Origin: Lachnospira pectinoschiza
Lineage (GTDB): Bacteria > Bacillota > Clostridia > Lachnospirales > Lachnospiraceae
NCBI RefSeq assembly: GCF_900103815.1
Contig: NZ_FNHZ01000002.1
Coordinates: 310,001-374,000 of the forward strand
Direction: 5' to 3'
Length of the DNA: 64,000 nt
The notes below the pieces were generated by a model. It had not been told where the DNA came from. It was given only the letters and a program-made list of their open reading frames with translations, and did no database searches. Made by a program: the position numbers and the translations under genes. Numbering within the stretch: the stretch's first letter is position 1; every line of letters starts with the position of its first letter. Of this stretch, positions 27,573 to 35,140 are shown piece after piece.

Positions 27573-28259
27573 CTAATCAATCTTTATATTGACCTTTCGA
27601 AATGTAATTCTCTCCTGATATTGCGGAATTGTAAGAACCAACACTCCTCCGGCCTTTTGCTCTAGCCTACAGCCATCTGGAAGTAAATCGTTACTAGTTT
27701 GAACTAAAGAATCTGACACAGATAAATTAGTCTTATCAATAATTACCTCACTAGCTAAAATCTCACTTGGGGAATAATTGTAAAACTCTGTTATCTCCTT
27801 TAGTTCAACTTCCTTTGAACCTCCATATAAATCTGTAATTGCCGGCTGTATATTATAATAATAGCCCTCTTGATTTTTATCAAGTTTAATAGCCGCTAGC
27901 GCAAGTAAATTTACAATTCTTTCGCATTCCGCATCAACAATAAAAGATTCATCGATTAAGTTTAGCTTTGTATAGCCTGAATTTGTTAGGATTTCAAAAT
28001 CGTTGTAGCCAGCAATATAGATTCCATCAATGCTGTCTAAATCTAGGGCATCTATACTAGTCTCATTTTCTGGACTATAAATAGTTCCCTCATCTGCTGC
28101 CACCTGTATCTTTGATTCTGTCTCCTCTTCAGAAATTCCAACACATGTGGTTTTAAAGTAAGCCAAAGCAAATATTGCAAAAAGCACCACTGCAGCAATT
28201 AGTAAAAGCATGAAAGTCTTATTGCTCTTAGAAATTGGTTTAGAATCTCTAATCTCCAT
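27573..28259 (-). CDS. Membrane-anchored protein of unknown function
   Basis: The 228-residue protein has one N-terminal transmembrane segment (about 16-36), an acidic linker and a beta-rich outer domain with GIYIAGYNDFEILTNSGY. No lipobox and no catalytic motif are seen. A GGAGGAG ribosome site precedes the ATG. It is the first gene of a two-gene unit with the alcohol dehydrogenase. It lies directly beside the large structured intergenic region at 28.3-28.7 kb, whose relation to it is unknown. Confidence 0.65.
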   Translation of the reverse strand: MEIRDSKPISKSNKTFMLLLIAAVVLFAIFALAYFKTTCVGISEEETESKIQVAADEGTIYSPENETSIDALDLDSIDGIYIAGYNDFEILTNSGYTKLNLIDESFIVDAECERIVNLLALAAIKLDKNQEGYYYNIQPAITDLYGGSKEVELKEITEFYNYSPSEILASEVIIDKTNLSVSDSLVQTSNDLLPDGCRLEQKAGGVLVLTIPQYQERITFRKVNIKID

Positions 28260-28327
28260 AATAACTCCTCCAAACGTATATCGATATTAAATTTTATCAC
28301 CCTATGTGTATATTTTAACAAATTTAA

Positions 28328-28662
28328 GGGAGAGGGGCAAGGGGGGTGAGGTTAGGGGGAGTGACCCGGGGGTACGCCTGGTGCTCACATAACTTTTTGA
28401 AGGACACGCTCCCGCTTAGTGTGGCAATTTCCATCGGAAATTGTCATGTAGCCTCGCGCACATGCCGAAGGCATTCTAATGCGCGCAGGTTCCATCAAGC
28501 TAGCAGCGTAGCAGTAGATAAGGTTTTCCATTGCCCTTTGGGCTCGGAAAACCTAACTACTGACGCGGTTAGAATTGTCTTCAAAAAGTCAGTGAGCTTC
28601 AGGCTTACGACCCTAGCTTACTCCCCCTCGCCCCACTACGGCTGGGATGCACTAGCGGTTGG
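28328..28662. other. GC-rich multibranched foldable region, no recognised family
   Basis: Closing stem 28334-28357 with 28611-28634 (G-rich arm, C-rich arm, mostly paired) encloses a 13-14 bp stem, 28392-28406 with 28576-28589. Inside that are hairpins at 28425-28443 (perfect 8 bp), 28455-28485 (outer 6 bp plus inner 5 bp) and 28506-28566 (four stacked paired segments, GCGT, CAGTAG, AGGTTTTCC and GCCC with their partners). A further hairpin lies at 28592-28608. The left arm carries G runs of 3, 4, 6 and 5 that could form a quadruplex. The strand is unknown. It may be a structured RNA or a mobile mini-element. Confidence 0.6.
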
Positions 28663-28702
28663 CTACTGTGGAGAATGAGAGAGTTTCGAGGTCGGGAGGT
28701 TT

Positions 28703-28770
28703 GGAAATTATAGGGAGAATATCGAAAGACGGATTGAATTAGGAATTACAGGGATGATATCAAGAGACGG
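28703..28770. repeat. Imperfect 30-bp direct repeat
   Basis: Segments 28703-28732 and 28742-28770 both run from GGAA through AGGGA to GACGG and match at roughly 23 of 29 positions. They are non-coding and lie next to the structured region. Confidence 0.6.
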
Positions 28771-28808
28771 GAGGGTGTTGATGTATGTAGTGTTTGAATA
28801 TTAAGGAT

Positions 28809-28844
28809 GGAAAAACGGTGTGGCGGTGCCACACTGGTTTTTCC
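28809..28844. terminator. Strong symmetrical hairpin, probable terminator
   Basis: Two paired segments, GGAAAAAC/GTTTTTCC and GTGTGGC/GCCACAC, around a 3-base loop are followed on the plus strand by TTCTTTTT. It would terminate plus-strand transcription leaving the structured region. Confidence 0.6.
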
Positions 28845-28864
28845 TTCTTTTTGAGAGGGTGCTA

Positions 28865-28938
28865 CCGGATGGCTTATGACTTACGATGTAGATGTCCGGC
28901 CTTTTAAAGTTGCAATGTCGGATGGCTTATGACTTACG
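28865..28938. repeat. Perfect 20-bp direct repeat
   Basis: CGGATGGCTTATGACTTACG occurs at 28865-28884 and 28919-28938. No gene overlaps it. With the structured region and the two terminators, it fills the 775-base gap 28260-29034. Confidence 0.85.
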
Positions 28939-28976
28939 GCGGAAGTTTTCGTATCTTATGTTTAGAAAAATTAGCT

Positions 28977-29010
28977 AAAAAAATGGTGGAGCTTTGCTCC
29001 ACCTATTTTT
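28977..29010 (-). terminator. Terminator after the zinc-ribbon gene
   Basis: A perfect 8-bp stem GGTGGAGC with GCTCCACC and a 3-base loop lies between A and T runs. On the minus strand it ends the gene that stops at 29035. Confidence 0.85.
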
Positions 29011-29034
29011 TCATATAATGCCTTACGGCTTATT

Positions 29035-29421
29035 TTAGTATGCACAATTTGGGCATGCCTGGAAGTTTGCGATTTCCTTTACTGATGTTTCCCAAATTTT
29101 ATTGCAATTTGTACACTGAGCTTTGAAAAGGCCATTATTTAACACTTTCTTTACCTTAACCTTGCCCTTTGTGTTTCTTATAACATTAAAATAAAGGTTC
29201 TTATCCCATTCGTCTGTCATTTCTGACTTTTTCTTTAAAGAACCGCAATTTGTACAGACACGTCCTTTGTTAATAATTACATTAACTTCGTCATCGTAGA
29301 TTTCACCACATCTTTTACATTTAACCTGAATGTACTTGTTACCGTTCTCGTACTTTACAAGGTCAAATCCCAAATATTCTAGTCTAGAACCTAATCTTTT
29401 TCTAACTGGTGATTCACTCAT
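29035..29421 (-). CDS. Small protein with paired CxxC zinc-ribbon motifs
   Basis: The 128-residue basic protein has four CxxC pairs: Cys35/38, Cys56/59, Cys103/106 and Cys123/126. They are arranged as two four-Cys zinc ribbons around a Lys-rich middle. This layout suggests nucleic-acid or ribosome binding, but no family is recognised. It is preceded by a GGAG-type ribosome site and followed by its own terminator, so it is probably a single transcription unit. Confidence 0.75.
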   Translation of the reverse strand: MSESPVRKRLGSRLEYLGFDLVKYENGNKYIQVKCKRCGEIYDDEVNVIINKGRVCTNCGSLKKKSEMTDEWDKNLYFNVIRNTKGKVKVKKVLNNGLFKAQCTNCNKIWETSVKEIANFQACPNCAY

Positions 29422-29591
29422 AACCGTCTCTCCTTCTATTTCTATATCATTTCATACTTATAAGCGATTTTGTCGCACAAGAAGTTATTTTAACAGAAAA
29501 TAGTTGGACTGTTAATAATATTATTAGTATAGAAAAGTCAAAGCTAGATTTCATGGGACTTCCCAAATTTATTTTTTTAGAAAATGTCTTT

Positions 29592-30509
29592 TTATGACAA
29601 TTTATCTAGCTCATATGGTGTCTGCTGGTATACATAATAATTTAACCAATTTGTGTAAAGATTATTTGCGTGGCTCCTCCAAGATAGGATTGGCTTTCTA
29701 TTGCAGTCATCATCAGGATAGTAATTTACTGGAAGTGCAGGATTTATGCCTTTTTCCAAATCTCTTTTATATTCCTGATCTAGAGTGTATCTATCATATT
29801 CTGGATGGCCCATAATAAAGATTTGCTTGCCATCTTCTGTCATAACGATGTAGATTCCAGCTTCTTCTGAGTCTGCAAGTACCATCAATTCTTTATTTTT
29901 AAGGATATCCTGTCTTGAGGCTTCTGTATATCTTGAATGTGGTGCCATGAAAATGTCATCAAAACCGCGTACCAAAGGCTCTTTACGGTTCATTACCTTG
30001 TGCTTATAAATACCTGATAACTTATTTTCAAATTCCACCTTACCAACTCCAAAGTGGTAGTAAAGTCCGGCCTGTGCGCCCCAACAAATATGAAGGGTTG
30101 AAGTTACATGCTTTTTTGACCATTCCATAATTTCAGTAAGCTCTTCCCAGTAGTTAACCTCGTTAAATTCAAGCTTTTCCACTGGTGCCCCTGTAATAAT
30201 CATTCCATCAAAGTTGCGGTTTTTGATTTCAGAAAATGTCTGATAGAATTTACGTAAATGCGAAGCCGATGTATTCTTTGACACATGACTTTCTAATTGT
30301 AAAAATGTGACATCTAACTGAAGTGGTGTATTAGACATGGAACGAAGTAGCTGTAATTCTGTATCTTGCTTAATTGGCATAAGATTAAGAATCAAAATTT
30401 CAAGAGCTCTGAAATCCTGAGATAGGGCTCTATCCTCGTCCATGACGAATATATTTTCTTCCTCTAATTCTAACCTTGCAGGCAGGTCGTTAGCGATTTT
30501 TACTGGCAT
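29592..30509 (-). CDS. metA: Homoserine O-acyltransferase MetA, predicted acetyl-CoA specific
   Basis: The 305-residue enzyme activates homoserine for methionine synthesis. It has the catalytic Cys142 (HICWGAQAG) and His234 and Glu236 (GHPEYDRY) of the MetA family. Residue 111 is Glu (GAPVEKLEF), and published work on MetA proteins links Glu at this position to acetyl-CoA and Gly to succinyl-CoA, so acetyl transfer is predicted. No SAM riboswitch fits in the short upstream region, which instead holds a dispersed repeat and the end of ligA. Confidence 0.95.
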   Translation of the reverse strand: MPVKIANDLPARLELEEENIFVMDEDRALSQDFRALEILILNLMPIKQDTELQLLRSMSNTPLQLDVTFLQLESHVSKNTSASHLRKFYQTFSEIKNRNFDGMIITGAPVEKLEFNEVNYWEELTEIMEWSKKHVTSTLHICWGAQAGLYYHFGVGKVEFENKLSGIYKHKVMNRKEPLVRGFDDIFMAPHSRYTEASRQDILKNKELMVLADSEEAGIYIVMTEDGKQIFIMGHPEYDRYTLDQEYKRDLEKGINPALPVNYYPDDDCNRKPILSWRSHANNLYTNWLNYYVYQQTPYELDKLS

Positions 30510-30555
30510 AATATTTTCCTCCTAAACTAACTTCTAGTAACTAAGCTGCACATTG

Positions 30556-30587
30556 TAAAGCGGACATTCTAAATCCGCTTCGCTACT
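30556..30587 (+). repeat. Dispersed 32-bp repeat, copy 3
   Basis: This copy differs from 5227-5258 at two adjacent loop positions (CG to TA) and keeps both arms of the hairpin. It fills most of the space between the metA start and the ligA stop. Confidence 0.85.
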
Positions 30588-30590
30588 TCC

Positions 30591-32576
30591 TTATGAAAGA
30601 AGGTCCTCTCTTCCAATAAGCTTAATGAATTCCTCCTCAGTAATAACTGGAATTCCTAGCTTAGCTGCTGTTTTATTTTTAGCTGACTGAGACTTAGAAT
30701 CGTTATTAATTAAATAATTTGTCTTTGAAGTAACAGAGCCTGTAACCTTGCCACCTAGAGACTCTACAAGATCCTTGACTGCATTTCTATTAGGGAAAAT
30801 GTTAACAGTACCAGTTACTACTAGCACCTTGCCCTCTAGAATATTTGAAGTCTGAGTTTCCTGCATCTCTTCTAATTCTAACTCAGCTAATAAGCGATTA
30901 AATAGGTCTAAATTCTTCTCCTCCTTAAAGAAGTCCACTAAAGAGGCTGCAATGATTTCCCCAACACCGTCAATGTCAGTTAATCTCTTAACTGTGGCAT
31001 TTAAAATGTTTTCAATAGTCTCCTTGTTATTCTCACCCTTTAAGGATTTAACCATCATCTTAGCATTTGATAAACCAATGTTATCAATACCAAGTCCATA
31101 GATTACTCTAACTAAATTTGTCTTTCTTGAATTGTTCACGGCTTCTATTAGATTATTATATGACTTTTGACCAAAACCTTCCATAGAAATAATCTCATCT
31201 GCATGTCTTTCAAGATGGTATAAATCTACAAAATCATGAATAAAGCCTCTTCCAATAAACTTCTCAAGAGTCGCCTCAGATAAACCATCAATATTCATGG
31301 CATCACGGCTTACAAAATGTGTGAATCTACCTACATGCTTTGCCTGACAATCAGGATTTATGCAGTATAAAGACTTTACTTCATTTACAGATCTAATCTC
31401 AGTTTCACCACCACAAACAGGACACTTCGCCGGAATTTCTAACTTAGAACTTCTAGTAAGATTTTTAGCAATCTGAGGGATAATCATGTTGGCCTTAAAA
31501 ACCTCGATTTCATCACCGATTCCAAGTTCTAAGCCCTCCATAACACTGATGTTATGAACGCTTGCACGAGATACATTTGTACCCTCAAGCTCTACTGTAT
31601 CAAAGATTGCAACAGGGTTTAGTAGACCTGTTCTTGAAGCACTCCACTCAATCTCACGTAAATTTGTCTTTGCAGTCTCATCAGACCACTTAAAAGCCAT
31701 AGAATTTCTAGGAAACTTCGCTGTTCTACCAAGAGAATTTCCATAGGCAATATCATCATAAAGAATAACAAGACCATCTGATGGGAAATCATTTGTCTTA
31801 ATAGTATCAGCAAACCACTGGATGCTATCAAGTATAGTTTCCTTAGTAACCATCTTGTATTCCACCACGTCAAAGCCAAGGCTCTTTAGCCATTCAAACT
31901 GGCATTTTCTAGAATTTTGAAAATCTACATCTTCAGCAGAAACCAAGTTAAAGGCTCTAAACTGCACGTTTCTTTCCTTTGTAATCTTGTTATTTAGCTG
32001 TCTTACTGAACCTGAACATAGATTTCTTGGGTTCTTATATTTAGCATCTGCCTCAGGAATCTGCTCGTTGATTCTTTCAAAATCTGAGTAAGAAATAATT
32101 GCCTCACCACGAAGCACTAGCTTTCCCTTGTAAGGAATATTTAGAGGTATATTTTTAAAAACCTTAGCATTATTAGTAATGATTTCGCCAATCTCACCGT
32201 TTCCACGAGTTACTGCCTTATTAAGCTCACCATTCTCGTAAGTTAAAACAATAGTTAAACCATCAAGTTTCCAAGAAAGGACACCTAAATTATCACCAAG
32301 CCAGTCTCTAAGAGCTTCTCTTGACTTAGTCTTATCCAAACTAAGCATTGGAGACTCGTGACGCTCTTTTGGAAGTTCTGAGAGTGTCTCGAAACCTACA
32401 TTAATTGTTGGGCTGTTTGAAAGCACATGACCAGTTTCCTTTTCAAGGGCCACCAACTCATCATAAAGGGCGTCGTATTCAAAGTTTGACATAATCTCTG
32501 TACCCTTTGAATAGTAGGCTTCTCCCGCCTTATTTAATATCTCAACTAATTCTTTAATTCTATCTAATTTATCCAT
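30591..32576 (-). CDS. ligA: NAD-dependent DNA ligase, divergent LigA
   Basis: The 661-residue protein has the LigA order: Ia domain, adenylation domain with SWKLDG (Lys103), OB fold, Cys4 zinc finger (CPVCG, then YCINPDC), HhH repeats and a C-terminal BRCT domain (about 585-661). Several motif residues differ from the norm. The Glu usually two before the catalytic Lys is Ser, RGDG reads RGNG, and RAGDVIP reads KANMIIP. I use the ATG at 32576 (MDKLDRIKEL), 7 bases after GGGAGA. A second, more standard ligase could exist elsewhere in the genome. Confidence 0.92.
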   Translation of the reverse strand: MDKLDRIKELVEILNKAGEAYYSKGTEIMSNFEYDALYDELVALEKETGHVLSNSPTINVGFETLSELPKERHESPMLSLDKTKSREALRDWLGDNLGVLSWKLDGLTIVLTYENGELNKAVTRGNGEIGEIITNNAKVFKNIPLNIPYKGKLVLRGEAIISYSDFERINEQIPEADAKYKNPRNLCSGSVRQLNNKITKERNVQFRAFNLVSAEDVDFQNSRKCQFEWLKSLGFDVVEYKMVTKETILDSIQWFADTIKTNDFPSDGLVILYDDIAYGNSLGRTAKFPRNSMAFKWSDETAKTNLREIEWSASRTGLLNPVAIFDTVELEGTNVSRASVHNISVMEGLELGIGDEIEVFKANMIIPQIAKNLTRSSKLEIPAKCPVCGGETEIRSVNEVKSLYCINPDCQAKHVGRFTHFVSRDAMNIDGLSEATLEKFIGRGFIHDFVDLYHLERHADEIISMEGFGQKSYNNLIEAVNNSRKTNLVRVIYGLGIDNIGLSNAKMMVKSLKGENNKETIENILNATVKRLTDIDGVGEIIAASLVDFFKEEKNLDLFNRLLAELELEEMQETQTSNILEGKVLVVTGTVNIFPNRNAVKDLVESLGGKVTGSVTSKTNYLINNDSKSQSAKNKTAAKLGIPVITEEEFIKLIGREDLLS

Positions 32577-32656
32577 TTTATTCTCTCCCTTATGTCGCAT
32601 TTTTACAAAGCAATATGTCGCTTTTATTCAACTCTAAACTGCAAATCAAAAGTCAA

Positions 32657-33361
32657 CTAATCATCTAAAATCTTATAAAGAGTTTCCTTTTCTTTACCCC
32701 TAATCTCCCTATACTCTCCAGTCTTTAAATCTCCTAGATTAATATTAAGGATTCTAAGTCTTTTAAGGCTTGTAACCTTTCTATTGCAGGCCTTGCACAT
32801 TCTTCGAATCTGTCTATTTAGGCCCTGAGTAAGAATTATAGTGAACGTGTGCTCATCCACCTTCTCCACCTTACATTTATTAGTAGTTCTATCTAGTTCT
32901 TCTAAGTAGATACCGGAGCGCATTTTCTTTAAAAATGCATCATCCACCTTACCATCAACACTGACAATATACTCTTTCTCATGATGATTAGAAGAACGAA
33001 GTAGCTTATCCATCATCTCACCATTATTAGTTAGTAAAATAAGGCCGCATGACTCCTTATCTAATCGACCCACAGGATAAATTCGTGTCTTATAATTTAT
33101 AAAATCTACTATATTATCTCCCTGGTCCCTTGCTGTGGTGCAAAGTAGGCCAACAGGCTTATTAAAGGCGATTAATACATCCTCTGTATTTTTACTTGCC
33201 ACAAGTTTTCCATCTATTTTAATCTCATCTTCATCGCTAACTTTAGTTCCAAGGCTAGCAAGTTCGCCGTTTACCAAAATTCTTCCAGCCTCAACTAATC
33301 TGTCTGCTTCACGTCTTGAACATACTCCAATGGCACTTAAATATTTATTAATTCGTTCCAT
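32657..33361 (-). CDS. rRNA/tRNA pseudouridine synthase, RsuA/RluF type
   Basis: The 234-residue enzyme isomerises uridine in stable RNA. An N-terminal S4 domain (1-50, INKYLSAIGVCSRREADRLV) precedes the catalytic domain with GRLDKESCGLILLTN (Asp101) and GLNRQIRRMC. The end of the protein (VTSLKRLRILNINLG) is closest to RluF, which modifies a 23S rRNA stem. The specific site is uncertain. It is followed by ligA after 80 bases, and tRNA-Arg lies just upstream. Confidence 0.93.
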   Translation of the reverse strand: MERINKYLSAIGVCSRREADRLVEAGRILVNGELASLGTKVSDEDEIKIDGKLVASKNTEDVLIAFNKPVGLLCTTARDQGDNIVDFINYKTRIYPVGRLDKESCGLILLTNNGEMMDKLLRSSNHHEKEYIVSVDGKVDDAFLKKMRSGIYLEELDRTTNKCKVEKVDEHTFTIILTQGLNRQIRRMCKACNRKVTSLKRLRILNINLGDLKTGEYREIRGKEKETLYKILDD

Positions 33362-33391
33362 CTTGATTCCTTTCTATTTGCAAATGCAAAA

Positions 33392-33465
33392 TACACATGA
33401 CGGGATTCGAACCCGCGACCTTTCGCTCCGGAGGCAAACGCTCTATCCAGCTGAGCTACATGTGT
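33392..33465 (-). tRNA. tRNA-Arg, anticodon CCG
   Basis: The 74-base cloverleaf has acceptor ACACATG/CATGTGT, D arm GCTC/GAGC, anticodon loop CTCCGGA giving anticodon CCG, and T arm GCGGG-TTCGAAT-CCCGT. The discriminator is A and CCA is not encoded. It reads the rare codon CGG. Confidence 0.97.
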
Positions 33466-33479
33466 CGACATACTACTTA

Positions 33480-33508
33480 ATATTACTATATTCTTGCGCT
33501 TCTATCAA
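33480..33508 (-). promoter_or_regulatory. Promoter of tRNA-Arg
   Basis: On the minus strand TTGATA (33503-33508) and TAATAT (33480-33485) are 17 bases apart, placing the start about 10 bases before the mature tRNA. Confidence 0.75.
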
Positions 33509-33529
33509 ATTTTTTCATTTATTTTCTAC

Positions 33530-33558
33530 TTGCCAATATGAAAACTTTAGTATATACT
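33530..33558 (+). promoter_or_regulatory. Promoter of the DUF5688 gene
   Basis: TTGCCA (33530-33535) and TATACT (33553-33558) are 17 bases apart on the plus strand. It is nearly back to back with the tRNA promoter. Confidence 0.65.
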
Positions 33559-33651
33559 ACATAAGAATTTTCAAAATTCATTTCTATAATCATTGGTAAA
33601 GTTCTTACCACATTTCAATTTTACAAAAAGATAAGAAAAAGGAGAAACTCT

Positions 33652-34557
33652 ATGAAATTATTAAACTACGAAGATTTCACCCAGTCTATTAAGGAGAATC
33701 TACAGACACAGTTTGATGAAGATGTGAAGATTAACATCAATCAGGTAACTAAAAACAACAATCTTAAGCTTGACGGCCTTGTAATTATTAGCCCCGGCCA
33801 GGTTGTATCCCCAACCATCTATCTAAATCCCCTATACGAAGAATATAAAAGCGGTTTAAGCCTTGATGCTATTACTAAGAAGATTAATGAAACTTACGCT
33901 AATGCTAAGGTTCCAGAATTTGCCAAGGAAGCCGATAGATATACGGATTACGATTTTGTTAAGGAACACCTTGCCATTAAGCTTATTAATTACGAAAGAA
34001 ATAAGGAGACTTTAGAAAATGTTCCTCATATTAGAAGGTTAGACCTTGCCCTTGTATTTCTTTGCGTCATTGACAAGGATGATAAACAGAGTGCTTCTGT
34101 GCTAATTAAAAATTCCCATCTTAAGTTCTGGAATATTGATACAGACACGCTATTTGCAGATGCCCTTATTAATGCGCCAACATTTTTAAAGCCAAACTGC
34201 TACTCCCTATTTAAAACTGTTTATGAAAAGAAGCACATGGAGCTTATGGAACTAGACGAGGTAAGGCTTGATGATGACGACTTACTAATTCTTACTAATG
34301 AAAATAAAGTAAATGGTGCCTCATGTATCTTCTATCCTGGGGTTCTTGAAAAAATCGCTACAAAACTTGATAGTGATCTCTACATTATTCCATCCTCAAT
34401 TCACGAGGTTTTAATCCTAAGAAAAACTGATAATATCAAAAAAGATGATCTTAATTTCCTAATTAATACAGTTAATCAATCTGAACTTGCTCAAACTGAG
34501 ATACTCTCAGACAATGTCTATATTTACGACTTCGATGATAAAATACTTACTAAATAA
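33652..34557 (+). CDS. DUF5688-type protein of unknown function
   Basis: The 301-residue soluble protein shows the pattern of the DUF5688 family known mainly from Lachnospiraceae: a central PTIYLNPLYEEYKSG segment, long helices, and a C-terminal beta-rich part with ASCIFYPGVLEKIA and IIPSSIHEVLIL. The layout suggests a helper or effector with a papain-like or chaperone fold, but no function is established. GGAG precedes the ATG and a good promoter lies upstream. It is a single plus-strand gene. Confidence 0.78.
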   Translation: MKLLNYEDFTQSIKENLQTQFDEDVKININQVTKNNNLKLDGLVIISPGQVVSPTIYLNPLYEEYKSGLSLDAITKKINETYANAKVPEFAKEADRYTDYDFVKEHLAIKLINYERNKETLENVPHIRRLDLALVFLCVIDKDDKQSASVLIKNSHLKFWNIDTDTLFADALINAPTFLKPNCYSLFKTVYEKKHMELMELDEVRLDDDDLLILTNENKVNGASCIFYPGVLEKIATKLDSDLYIIPSSIHEVLILRKTDNIKKDDLNFLINTVNQSELAQTEILSDNVYIYDFDDKILTK

Positions 34558-34576
34558 ATCTTTTTCCCATTTTATA

Positions 34577-34605
34577 TTGACATTCCTCTCAATCTACTTT
34601 AATAT
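34577..34605 (+). promoter_or_regulatory. Consensus promoter of rpsT
   Basis: Perfect TTGACA (34577-34582), a 17-base spacer and TAATAT (34600-34605). The leader is about 90 bases, long enough for feedback control by S20. Confidence 0.8.
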
Positions 34606-34701
34606 ATATGAGTATGTTTACATTAGATCGTCCGTGTCCGGCTTTAATGCGAAACAGTATAAATTCTAAATTATAATTTTTATTAAATGGAGGTGTACGG
34701 A

Positions 34702-34965
34702 TTGGCTAACATTAAATCTGCTAAGAAGAGAGTAATTACAAGTCAGGTTAGAGCTGAGAGAAATAAGGCTATTAAGTCTAAGGTTAAGACTTATATTAAG
34801 AAGGTAGAAGCTGCTGTTGCTGCTGGTGACAAGGCTGCTGCTGAAGCTGCTCTTACTGTTGCTATTAGCGAGATTTCTAAGGCTACTTCAAAGGGAATTT
34901 TCCACAAGAATACAGCTGCTAGAAAAGTATCTCGTATTACAAAGGCTGTTAACACATTAGCTTAA
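34702..34965 (+). CDS. rpsT: Ribosomal protein S20
   Basis: The 87-residue basic protein begins (M)ANIKSAKKRV, the S20 signature, and ends with the helical TAARKVSRITKAVNTL. It binds the bottom of 16S rRNA in the 30S subunit. The start is TTG at 34702, placed 8 bases after GGAGG. An in-frame ATG at 34687 overlaps the ribosome site itself and is rejected. TTG starts are a known brake on S20 synthesis in other bacteria. Confidence 0.97.
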   Translation: MANIKSAKKRVITSQVRAERNKAIKSKVKTYIKKVEAAVAAGDKAAAEAALTVAISEISKATSKGIFHKNTAARKVSRITKAVNTLA

Positions 34966-34992
34966 TAGACTTGATTAATAATATGATTAATG

Positions 34993-35031
34993 AAAACCTC
35001 GTTGGAGCCCACTCACAACGAGGTTTTTTTT
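34993..35031 (+). terminator. Terminator of rpsT
   Basis: A stem AACCTCGTTG with CAACGAGGTT and an 11-base loop is followed by a run of eight T. Confidence 0.93.
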
Positions 35032-35055
35032 AGTCTATTTAAGTCTAATAATTCT

Positions 35056-35118
35056 AAAAGAGCCAAATTATTATGGTATACGCTATTAATGCACTGCCTT
35101 AATAATTTGGCTCTTTTT
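35056..35118 (-). terminator. Terminator of holA
   Basis: An unusually long perfect stem of about 17 bp (AAAAGAGCCAAATTATT with its complement) and a 28-base loop. On the minus strand it is followed by TTTT. Confidence 0.85.
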
Positions 35119-35140
35119 ATCTAATCTTTTAGATTTAATT

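Noticed and set aside
28346..28678. 110-codon open frame with GTG start inside the structured region
   Set aside because: It runs across all the paired stems, its Cys/His/Arg-rich composition does not resemble neighbouring proteins, and no domain is recognisable. The folding signal explains the base composition better. It cannot be excluded without protein data.
30510..30590. Possible SAM riboswitch before metA
   Set aside because: Only 81 bases are available, mostly the dispersed repeat; no SAM-I core motifs are visible.
33135..33599. 154-codon plus-strand frame spanning tRNA-Arg
   Set aside because: It overlaps the pseudouridine synthase gene and the tRNA in antisense and has no plausible product.
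34687..34965. ATG start for rpsT at 34687
   Set aside because: It overlaps the GGAGG ribosome site; TTG at 34702 gives the exact S20 N-terminus with normal spacing.
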